From assembly GCA_015657535.1 (NCBI GenBank), contig JADHZB010000563.1:1-64000 (forward strand): a DNA stretch of 64,000 nucleotides, in the 5' to 3' direction. Shown one piece after another: positions 12,557 through 21,864 of the stretch (position 1 is the stretch's first letter; each line of letters starts with the position of its first letter). The notes below the pieces were generated by a model. The model did not search any database, had not been told where the DNA came from, and saw only the letters and a program-made list of their open reading frames with translations. The translations under genes and the position numbers were made by a program. This stretch comes from Nephromyces sp. MM_2019 (lineage: Eukaryota; Apicomplexa; Aconoidasida; Nephromycida).

Positions 12557-13862
12557 CTAATTAATTTTCTTTGCTTCTGCTACTACTGGTGAGTGCATAT
12601 CAACAGTTTGTCCACTAGTTAGGAAATGCCAAAGCATCTTGAACATTAAAAGGAACCTAATTTGATTTATAAATAAGTTGAATTCATTTATTGAAACAAG
12701 CAATTTAAATCCACTAACCAATATATATTCAAAAGAAGTTGAGCCAGGAGTAGCAAGCTTAAGAAGTTTATACCCAAAAGCTCGTAGTGAGGCACGAATA
12801 AGTGTGATTCTCCAAGTATAGAGTTTAGGCATATCATTGGGAAAAAATAAAGTCTTAAATAAGCCCATGATGCCAAAAGGAGTATAAAGAGTGATACTGT
12901 TAAAGGTTTAAGTGAAGTGTCCACTAAAGCTTTACATCTGAAAAAATTAGAGTTTTCAATTTTATTTTTAGGATATTGTTGATAATTAGGTACCCGGATG
13001 AAAAAATGTCACAAATATCATGACATAGCATTATCATGGATCCAATTCTAAGCATATTTGCCATATAACTGAATCCTAACAATAGTAAAGCACATGAGTT
13101 GCCTAGTAAGTTTTCCCAAAAATCAGGTTTCGGTGCTTCACTCAATAAGAATATTAAGCTATAAAGCTGATATCCACCACTGATATAGAAGTAGAAACTA
13201 AGTAGACCAGTGTTGTCTTGCAAAGGGTAATCTGTAATGCCATAAATAGTTTTTTAAAGTGGGAGAGAGAAAAATTCATGTAACTTTACCCTTCCAAACA
13301 AGTGAAAAGTCCCCTGAACCACCAAGTGCCTCAGGGAACCAGTCAGAATTTTTCAATGATAAATATACATAAGTTGTGATGCAAACGTAATATATCATGC
13401 GTGTTGACATGTTACTAAATCTGGTAATTTTAAGCTCTTTGATTTCAGGTCGGATTTCACTAAGAATAGATGGTATAACAGATATAAGAAAATTTGAATA
13501 ATTGTAACAACTTACTCTTCTATAATCATTTTCCTTCCAAAATACTTAAGGATAGGGTTCAAAATTAGTTGAACAAATGTTAGCCCAACAGCTATAACCT
13601 GGCAATATATAAGTTGATAAATTCTTGGATAAAAGGGGCTGTAACACAAATGAAGGCTTTCAAGTTTAGAGTATTAAAAGTTAATTATAAACCCAATGGT
13701 AACTCATTGTTGATAAAACAAAAATTTATTCTTTTATATTTTGATAAAGATTAACCTCTCAGATTGACGGACTGATATCGCTGACTTGAAAACATAAAGT
13801 TGAGGCAAGGATAGCAGAAAGAGCCCAACAAGTAAAAATTTGAAAAAGTTATCCAGCTTCAT
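12557..13862 (-). CDS. Ceramide-synthase-like TLC (Lag1) domain protein lacking the His-His pair
   Basis: Six exons close in phase: 13862-13756, 13638-13516, 13459-13290, 13231-12994, 12937-12719, 12656-12557, giving 318 residues. Ceramide synthases are multi-pass ER membrane enzymes that N-acylate sphingoid bases. Family signatures in order are a membrane start (residues 5-30), DWFPEAL...WKDYP, FYFYISGGYQLYSLIFLL, FSYMANMLRIGSMIMLCHD, DIFSSGCKAL and a C-terminal YWFLLMFKMLWHF helix, so family membership is strong. The canonical motif has two catalytic histidines (HHxxT) at residues 177-178. Here the stretch reads LLGNSCA, so both His and the Thr are replaced, while the downstream HD is kept. 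By family knowledge this should be inactive or use different chemistry. No Hox-like domain is seen. TRAM/CLN8-type TLC proteins are the alternative, but the overall match is to Lag1. Confidence 0.88.
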
Positions 13863-14830
13863 TTTTAAAGAGATATTAAAGAGATATAATTGTGTAATTT
13901 TATATTATTCTTATATTATGATAGTGTCAAAGTATGACTTTTTGTTCGGTTGTTGGATGAAGGAATGGAATATTCAGTTAAGGGTGCTTTTAGTTAGGTT
14001 GTGCGAATTCCAAGAATATGAAATCTTGGATTTAAGGTATAATTGTGATTTTATCTAAAAAGAAAAGTATACGACGCATTATTTTTATTTGAAAGAATTG
14101 AATTAAAATACTTAAACCATTGACGGCTAAATCTTGAGAATTATTACCGCAAACGCAAGTCTTTGATGGTTAAACAAGTGATCTGCCTCTAAAATCAATT
14201 TCTTACTAAATAGTCTTAAAACTGAATTAATAGTGCACTACAAGGTTGTTTCAGCTGACGAATTGAAGCTTGGATTTTACTTGCTAGCACAGTTTTCACA
14301 AGGTACAAATAGTAATACGTTTGATGAATTTCCTAAATTTAATATCATCTAATACATATATGAATACCTGGAGCCCTAATTTTGTTAGTTTCGATTCTAT
14401 TTTCTTTTGATTATTTTCTTTACATTTGTGAGATAAATTATTGATTTTGCAGCACATACATATCTAAGCAATATTTTATTTTAAAATTTGGAAATATCTT
14501 ATATTTCTCTTAATAATCTTTAAAATTCTTTAAAATTTAATATAAAACTTAGTATTTCAGTTTATGTCTGAAATGAAATCAAATCCATCAATTCCTGGTA
14601 CATAAGAATATCATCTGAACTGTAGAGGTGTTATTTTAGACTAACTTCCATCATTCAAGTGAAAGTTAGATATCAAAAAATTTCTATTGTGATAATTAAT
14701 AATAAAAATATCAACATCTATACTAATATATCTTTTCAATAATAAGATGAGAATAATTTACTTCAATTGCAAACATAGCATGTCTTGATTAATATGGAGA
14801 AAGTAATCTTTTTATTGTATTGATTATAAA
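13863..14830. other. Intergenic, nothing recognised
   Basis: This lies between the start of the TLC gene and the 3' end of PSMG4. An ATG frame antisense to the TLC first exon (13840-14058) overlaps it and is not supported. Confidence 0.4.
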
Positions 14831-15468
14831 TTATGTCATTGTTTCCCATGTTTGTCGTTCTCTTGCTTTTTCAAGTAAGGTTGCAAGTATATGTGGTATT
14901 AATTCATCTGTAAACTTTTGAATGTTAAGGCTTAAGTAAACCGGTATACCAAGCTTCCAAGCTATTAGAGAATTATAATATTTAAGGATGTAGGTATATA
15001 TGAATTAAAATGTAGCTCAAGCATATTAAAAAATTTTTTATAAAAGGTTTGGTTTTAAATTAAATTTTAAGCTCACTCAATTTGCTCACGAGTTCTGAGG
15101 AATAACTACCCGATTCTTCCAATATGCTGGAGCTATGAGGCTGCGTATTGGCCTAATAACAAAATAGACATATGTTGAAGGTTTGATAATTTTTCAAGAA
15201 ACTTAAAACTAACCACACGGGAAGGGAAAGAGCAATCTAGGTTAGTTAGTTCATTATCGGTATCTCCTACCCAAACCCACAAAATCTCTTTTCTTAGATT
15301 GATCATATTGTTTTCATGTGAGATATTATTTGTTTCATAGTCTTCAGGGTTATAGTTTGATTCTCCAGGGAGAGGAGTACAAGTATATTTATCCTCACAA
15401 ATATTTAGAAATCTAAAGAAGATAAGCTTATTAAAAAGCTTTAGTTTGTATGAATATCCTGTGATCAT
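14831..15468 (-). CDS. PSMG4: Proteasome assembly chaperone 4 (PAC4/PSMG4)
   Basis: Exons 15468-15214, 15152-15077 and 14961-14831 give 153 residues; human PSMG4 has 123. With PSMG3 it helps build the alpha ring of the 20S proteasome. Evidence is the order of family blocks: an N-terminal beta strand with KLFNKLIFFRFL, then ILWVWVGD, then SSILEES...SELVSKL, then the last strand WKLGIPVYLSLN and a C-terminal helix ending in an EKARERQ segment. An acidic, Asn-rich insert of about 35 residues between strands 1 and 2 explains the extra length. Both introns are canonical and phases close. The start is the only ATG preceding the first strand. A broken copy of the first 17 codons lies upstream at 15518-15571. 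Confidence 0.82.
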
Positions 15469-15517
15469 TATCTGTTCGAACTATGCTAATTAATTGAGAA
15501 TGAATTTGAGAGCCAAG

Positions 15518-15571
15518 TTAAAAGAAAAGCTTTTTGAAAAGCTTGGTTTTGTGTGGACACCCTGCAATCAT
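15518..15571 (-). pseudogene. Broken duplicate of the first 17 codons of PSMG4
   Basis: About 103 bases upstream of the PSMG4 start, the sequence at about 15520-15605 repeats that at about 15420-15500. It contains an ATG followed by 16 codons parallel to the real N-terminus (MIAGCPHKTKLFKKLFF against MITGYSYKLKLFNKLIFF) and then a TAA. The duplication is old (roughly 70-75 % identity by eye) and includes the region just before the ATG. It could act as an upstream ORF in the PSMG4 leader. Confidence 0.65.
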
Positions 15572-15605
15572 TGTCTGTTAAAACTATGATAGTTAATATT
15601 TTAGT

Positions 15606-17957
15606 AGATGGTTAAAATTACCTCTCCAATAGAGAATATCACTCACATATGTGTTTATATATATATTTTTAGCTTCCTATGAGACAAAATAGGGAGCCAA
15701 GAAAACTAGATCGATAGGTATACTTTGTTAAGTCTACTCCAAGTAGGTTATTTAAAGCATAATTTTTATCACACACTGGTAACTTCGCAAGCAGTTTAGC
15801 AAACACTTTGGCTTAGATTTACAAGGTGTTCATACGACAAAAATTTTAAGAGATCTTATATTTTGAAAAAAACTTATCAAAGTAAAATTGACTCTCCCAT
15901 TAAAATGCTACATATATTCTCAATTTTTGCAACTATTTAGGCTAGATTATCAGAGGGATAGTAAATGATAGCTAAAACGACTTTAAAGCTGCTCTTACTT
16001 AAAATAGAAATGAAATTAACTTACATTATTGAGCAGCTCTTAATGCTTCCAATATAAAATTAAAGCCTACTACTCTCATGAATCACTTGTTTCGTGCTGC
16101 TTTAAAACTAGAGGCTTATTCAAAATGAAGTTACAGATTTTATATGGCAATTGATTTAGGTTTTAGTTGGTACTGTGCAACAAAAAAAGCACTCTTAGCT
16201 CAATAAATATTTAAAGTGTTATTAAGTTTTGAATTGTTGTGTTACCTCCTTTTCAAAACTTATGAGTTTTGTGTATAGATAAGCTTTAAGTCAAAATTAG
16301 CGAGTTTCAACTGCTGAATAATAAAGGTTAAGAAAGGTAATTAATAGAAAGTTTCAAATATAAAATTCAAAAACTGCAAGAGATAAGACTCAAAAAGCGT
16401 CACAATGCTTTGCGGAAAAACCTATTTTTGTTTAATACTAACTATCTTTTTTAGAATCACTCAGTTTCTTGAGGCTTAACTAGCACACAACTCAGAAACT
16501 TGGTAAACTCAAATTTATTGGGGAGAATTAATTCTATTTTGAATAGAAAACATCATAGCTGCTAGCTTTCCATCATAATCAATTACACCCTGGCGCAATT
16601 CTCCTAAATTCTTTTTCTATGTAAATGCATGTATGAGCTATATAATTCTCGAGATTTTATCTTAAAATTGACCTTTTCTACAAGTTGTACTATTGAAAAT
16701 AAATTCAGACATCAAGAAAAATCAAAGGTATCTTACTTCTTTGCTCCGTTATCTTTGTTAAGGTTTCATTGAGATCTCCAGGCCCCTTATCGCTAAGGTG
16801 CATAATTCTTATGATAACTAGATGAGCTACGCACAAATAATTTTCTCACGGCACAGAATAACTTATAACAATTGGGACTGGCTTGGCAGCTTGCCAATTG
16901 GCCTTAGGAAATAATTAAGAAATCGTCGGCTCATGTACACATCTTTTTATTTGTAGAGCTAAAATACCTGAAAATCCACTTAAATAACAATTAGGGTGAA
17001 AATATATGGCATGGCTTTAAAATCCTCACATGGGTGTAAAATGGCATTGCTAGGTAGCATCAAACTAGCTATGTCAAAGGATGAGTTGATTTTTAAAGCT
17101 GAGATAAGCTTTGTTTTTTATTTTAATATAGTAAGTCTAGTTTTTATTATCTTGGCTTACCTGGAAATAGTTCACTAAAAGTAAAAGAAAATAATATAAA
17201 GACATCGTTATTATATACCTATTTAGGATTAATTATTTTTCAGGAGGTTTATATGAAGAATCACGAATCATATTTTGATCAAGTGTAGTTACAAGGGAAA
17301 CGATTTTGCGGATAAACACCTGAGTGCTTTATAAAATCAAAATTGACTTTTTAGCCAGCCAAGGCACATGAGCCCAAGGAGCTAGACTTTGGTTAGGTGA
17401 GGCTAAAACCACTACCAATCTAAAAGCACTATTTAAAATTATATCCAGAATTACTGGTTAATAGTTTTCAAATAGCAAACACAGCAGATCAATAACCTTT
17501 ATCACTTAACTAAAACCTCAGTTCTGGTTATATATGCAAAATACGTAAGATTGTGTACAATTATTATATTTAATGAAGAGGACTTTCAAAGTAACTTTAA
17601 ATAAACTTTTCCCTACAAGATTAAAATCAAAGATCGGTAGGAGATAGGCGTCTTGATTATCTGCAGGTGAAGTGCTTCAATTCTGTGCTATGTTAAATGT
17701 TTTCTTACAAATCTAAGATGTTAATTTTTATTAATTTATCAACTTTAAATGCTAAATAAGTAAAATTATATATATTCTCTTAGCCTTTAAGCCATAAGAT
17801 GGGTCTAAATTCGATTGTGTTGTTTTATATTTAAACTGTTCTTTTAACTAATAGGAGTAAAAATTTTATTTAAAACAAAAGATTATGTGAAAGTTTTCAA
17901 TTCAGTAATTTGATTTCAATAAACAGTTTCAATGATATTCACAGGAGTTTAAAAACG
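15606..17957. other. Intergenic, nothing recognised
   Basis: 2.3 kb upstream of PSMG4 with no supported exon or repeat. The open frame at 16996-17178 starts at GTG and looks like chance. Confidence 0.4.
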
Positions 17958-18314
17958 TTAGAGCTTTACTTGTTTTGTTTTTATAAACAATTTGTCACAT
18001 GCAATGGGTAGATTTTGCTTTGTATATTCGCTCTCAAACATATTGCCTGAGTCGCCTAAGCTTTTATTTTCTAATTTTCTCTCTTGGTATTTGTTATAAT
18101 TACTTTTCATTCTTTGCTTTAATGGTCCAAAATTCTTCACGCTTGTGTATTTGGTTTTCTTATTTTTGTTTTCACTTTTATCCAAGGCCATATTATATTT
18201 CCCAACACTTGTGTTTTCAGGTATCTCGACCTCATGTTGATCGATCACACATTTGTGTGGTGATTTGCAATATTCATTTGCTTGTGAAAGGCATTCATTA
18301 ATTATAAACTGCAT
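17958..18314 (-). CDS. Hypothetical hydrophilic protein, single exon
   Basis: A 118-codon ATG frame ending in TAA. The product is rich in Lys, Asn, Ser and Glu, with four Cys in the first half, no membrane segment and no signal peptide. I do not recognise a family. The polar composition contrasts with the Phe-rich antisense frame (17999-18301), so this strand is the likelier one. An in-frame TGA shortly before the ATG means it starts here unless an upstream exon is spliced in. It could be the last exon of a longer gene, but I found no convincing donor upstream. Confidence 0.4.
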   Translation of the reverse strand: MQFIINECLSQANEYCKSPHKCVIDQHEVEIPENTSVGKYNMALDKSENKNKKTKYTSVKNFGPLKQRMKSNYNKYQERKLENKSLGDSGNMFESEYTKQNLPIACDKLFIKTKQVKL

Positions 18315-18789
18315 ATTAATAAATCTTTTTCATCTGGAATAGTAAAGATATAACCCAACTGTTCTGAAATTTATTGTGGTACCGATTACAATAGCAGAAT
18401 GTTATGTGATTGTTGAGTATAAGTTAATTTAGTCAAAATTTTTTGAGATAAACGAAGTAATGCATTTTAGGAAACTAAGAAATAATGATTGTTAGTTCTT
18501 ATATATAATGGAAAAGTTGAATTTAGTATTTTTCATTCTGGATGCTTAGTGTTTCGAAAAATTGATATCTACATATAACCTAGGGCTGGTTATTGTGGCT
18601 AATTCAACTGTCAAAAATATCTAAATTAAGTCCTGTGGTAAATAATAATCTAAGTATTGGAAAATCTCGTCTGATGCTCTCTCTATGATAGAAATTATAC
18701 ATTATAGTGAACTATTTTCCATTAATTATCAACCACCTTTTGTAAAATACTAAAGCCTTTGTTCTAATTGTAAACCCAAGGAATAGTAC

Positions 18790-19663
18790 TTAGTGCAACT
18801 GTGAATAAATTTTGAGTAAAATATACATAAAAATAAAAAATACTAAAAAAAAAATGTAAAGTATCCACATGTGACCAGAGCTCTGTAAATGAGGGGATAA
18901 ATTTATGTGTTTGGTTTTTGAGATGTAAATAATTGAAAATTAGTTACCCCTTGAGTTAGTAGTCCTCTTAAATTCTTGAGAGCGCCTCCTAATCGTGTGT
19001 TTACAGTAATTATAGTCTTTTCCTGATAATGAAATTGAAAATGCGCATTTTGAAGTAAAGAGAGTTTTAAGTTGTACCATTGGAATTAGTATTTCGCCCG
19101 ATTCAGTAATTGTATTCCCTATAATCTTTCCGATCTAATGTGGAAAGAAAAGTGAAATCGACATTAATTACATTTGTTTTAAAGAAAAAAGTTTGTCTAA
19201 ACCAAAAATGCTGTGTGTTAATGGCTTTCGATTGGCTTATGCTTATAGTGTGAACTATATTTAAGCAATCATGATTAAATTGCTTGATCATATAAGCTAA
19301 GTATAAGATAATAACTACCTTATTAAGAGAGCGAGCTTTATGAGTAAGCATAGCGATTTGATCATCGTTTTCTTTTTCTATAATCTCTGTCATGCTCATT
19401 GAACCCTCAGGTGTGCTAGTAATAACCGGTATAGGGTATTGGCTTGGAGTCCTACTCCGAATCACAGGGGCTTGAGGCCAATATGAAGTGCTTTCGCCTT
19501 GCAATGGCGCTTTGCTCATATCTTGGTCTAGTCTATTTTCCTCATTTTTAAAGTACTTAGACCTTGATTCTATTTCTGAAGAATTATTAGATAGATATGG
19601 AGGTGCAACCAAATCAGTTGAAGGCTCATAGGGGTTTTGAAATTGTGTTTTTTTATGGTCCAT
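18790..19663 (-). CDS. Bet1-type SNARE (Qc family), tail-anchored
   Basis: Exons 19663-19319, 19134-19078, 19022-18948 and 18882-18790, all phase 0, give 189 residues. Bet1 SNAREs drive ER-Golgi vesicle fusion. An N-terminal region of about 90 residues is Pro- and Ser-rich and disordered. The SNARE helix runs from about residue 92 (EIIEKENDDQIAMLTHKA) through IGKIIGNTITESGEIL to EKTIITVNTRLGGALKNL. The C-terminus is a single hydrophobic anchor (WILYIFFLVFFIFMYILL) plus a few residues, which fits a tail-anchored SNARE. The zero-layer position appears to be Ser rather than Gln, as in yeast Bet1. The long N-terminal extension is unusual, since animal and yeast Bet1 have short ones. Sft1-like identity cannot be excluded. 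Confidence 0.8.
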
Positions 19664-20111
19664 TGAAATGTATCAATGTTCTGCTTTTGAATCTTGGAAA
19701 GGTTGCTTATAAAGAAAAATTTCCTGATAGAAGACTTTATTCTAAACAATTACAATTACTTAAGATGAGCAAAAAGATCTAATGTAAGCAATTTTAATAG
19801 GCCTAGAATTTTTATTAGGTTTATTTAATTTTATTTTATTAAAGTAGTCAGTCCTATGGCGTTTGTAATTTGAATATTTTAGTTTCAACAAATTAATTCG
19901 ACTACTTCATATATATATATTAAATTTTTATTCAGTTTCATCTAATCGTTTAATTAGCCTTTTTAGAATACAAAGGGATGGTTTAAAATATTTTGTTATA
20001 CGATATATATTTTAGTTTTAAGCACCATTCAAAAATTTTATTTAATATTGAATCATCAATTATATTCAAAGCACTTAAAAGCTACTTTGGGATTGTAATC
20101 TTTTCTAAATG

Positions 20112-21372
20112 TCATTCCGATTTACGATGAATCTTCCAGACGCTCAAGTGTTCGCCAAGTACCTTACGTGAAATTACCTCCTGTAACGATAAATAAAAAA
20201 TTTAAACTTAATAAAACTTTGTTACAATGTATTTAATTAATAATAACCTGGCAGGAGTAGCCTTTATAAACTAGGTTTCCTACAATTTCCTCTATGTCAT
20301 TTGACTTTTCTAATAGCTGATTCAGGTTAAAATTAGCAGTAATTCAAATATGAATAATTTGATAGTAAGTTAAATATTTAAACTTCAGAGATAATTAATA
20401 AGCGAAAATGTCGAGAGTATTATAAAACAAAAAAATTTTTCAGGTGACTTTAAATGTTAAGAAATTGTTGGATTGTTATTTTATAGTCATTTCTTACAAG
20501 GTAAAGGCTGCCTTTTGGTGAGAGGTAGTGCTGGGATATAAGCAAAATATAAAGCCTATGCGCTTTGTTTTTATGATAATTTGGAAATTTACCTCCAATG
20601 AATTGAGAAACTTGTTAATAATCGACTTTCCCTTATTTCCACCTGCCCAAGATGCGTCTATATCAGGTTTACTCAATAGATCGCCCGTTGAATCTACATA
20701 CGGCTGCATTTATATAGCATATGTAGTAACAAATATGAAAACTTGGCATTTTTAGAAATTACGGGATTGAATAAAATCAAATCAAAGGCTGATCTTCGGC
20801 TTAAATTTTGAAATAAAGAGCTTTGGATTCCATCTAGTCGGTTAATCTCGCAATTCGCTTTTACTGTCTTTAAAGTTTGAATTACAGCTTGAGGATTAAT
20901 GTCAATAGAAACATAAAACGGCTTCAATTTATCATTCTTTGTGAAGCAGTGGTTTGAACTAAAACAAAAATACTTAGATGATATTAAAGCATTGGCTATA
21001 TATTTGGTTGATTGCAATGCTACCTTTCTATAAGCTGTATGAGATATGTAATAACACAACCACTACCGGATCTAAAAATAACCATTCAGAGAAAAAAAAA
21101 TTTAAGAGCTTGAAGGATTTAGGGGCTCCTTACCCCATTTCTAAGATCATTTGAGGTCTTTCTAGGATTATTTCTTCTATCTCATTTGTTAAGCAATCAA
21201 GGAATAGATAAGTGTCTTCTAATGGAGGATATACCTCAGAATACCCTAACTCTCTGAAAATACTTATATATTTACTTGCGGGGATTTGAATTTTAAAACT
21301 CAGCTGACCTTTTGGCATTGATTCCAGGGATATCAGGGGTAGGTAATCGAGGTAATGGGAACATTTTCTCAT
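20112..21372 (-). CDS. N6AMT1: HemK2-type glutamine/lysine methyltransferase (N6AMT1/Mtq2)
   Basis: Seven exons: 21372-21134, 21071-21024, 20958-20763, 20703-20593, 20530-20498 (33 bases), 20316-20248, 20180-20112; 254 residues. With TRM112 this enzyme methylates the GGQ glutamine of eRF1 and, in mammals, histone H4 lysine 12. Visible are the substrate-side block EVYPPLEDTYLFLD, SAM motif I LEMGSGSGC (about residues 77-85), acidic motif VSIDINPQA, the catalytic NPPY (160-163, formed across an intron), the WAGG signature and a C-terminal KVLGEHLSVWK strand. It is about 40 residues longer at the N-terminus than human N6AMT1 (214). The partner TRM112 is encoded at 50.5 kb in this window. Confidence 0.93.
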
Positions 21373-21864
21373 ACTATTGGATTTTTAATACTATCTTACA
21401 ACCTTCAAAATCGAGCGTTAACAAAGTACCCTATTCAGGTTTGATAGTTTGAAAAGTAATTTTGATTTAATATGAAGCCACTTATAATATTCTATTAACG
21501 GTTGCAAAGAATTTTGTTAAAAGCTTCGATTAGTTGAGAATTTTTTTGTTAAATTATATATAAATTTAATCACATAATTTCTGCTTGTGCTCTCTATAAG
21601 CCTAAATCGGGTTTGTTTAAAACGTATTCATTGAAAAGTTTCAATGATTATCGTCATTTCAGAATTTTTTTACTAATTATGAACTAGTTTTAGATCAAAT
21701 ATTTATTATGTTGATCATGTAGTTTAGAAGTTACAGAATAACTTAGAAAACAATGCAAAAACAACAAGGTATATTATCTTTGAATATTTGCCATTAGATT
21801 GAATGTGAAGCTTGAAACTAATTGAGTAAAAAATTTTCTCATGTTTTAATTATATTCAATCAAT

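Noticed and set aside
13840..14058. 72-codon ATG frame overlapping the TLC gene start
   Set aside because: It is partly antisense to exon 1 of the well-supported TLC gene and has no domain.
17999..18301. 100-codon plus-strand frame
   Set aside because: Antisense to a more plausible hydrophilic frame. Its Phe- and Cys-rich composition is typical of a shadow frame.
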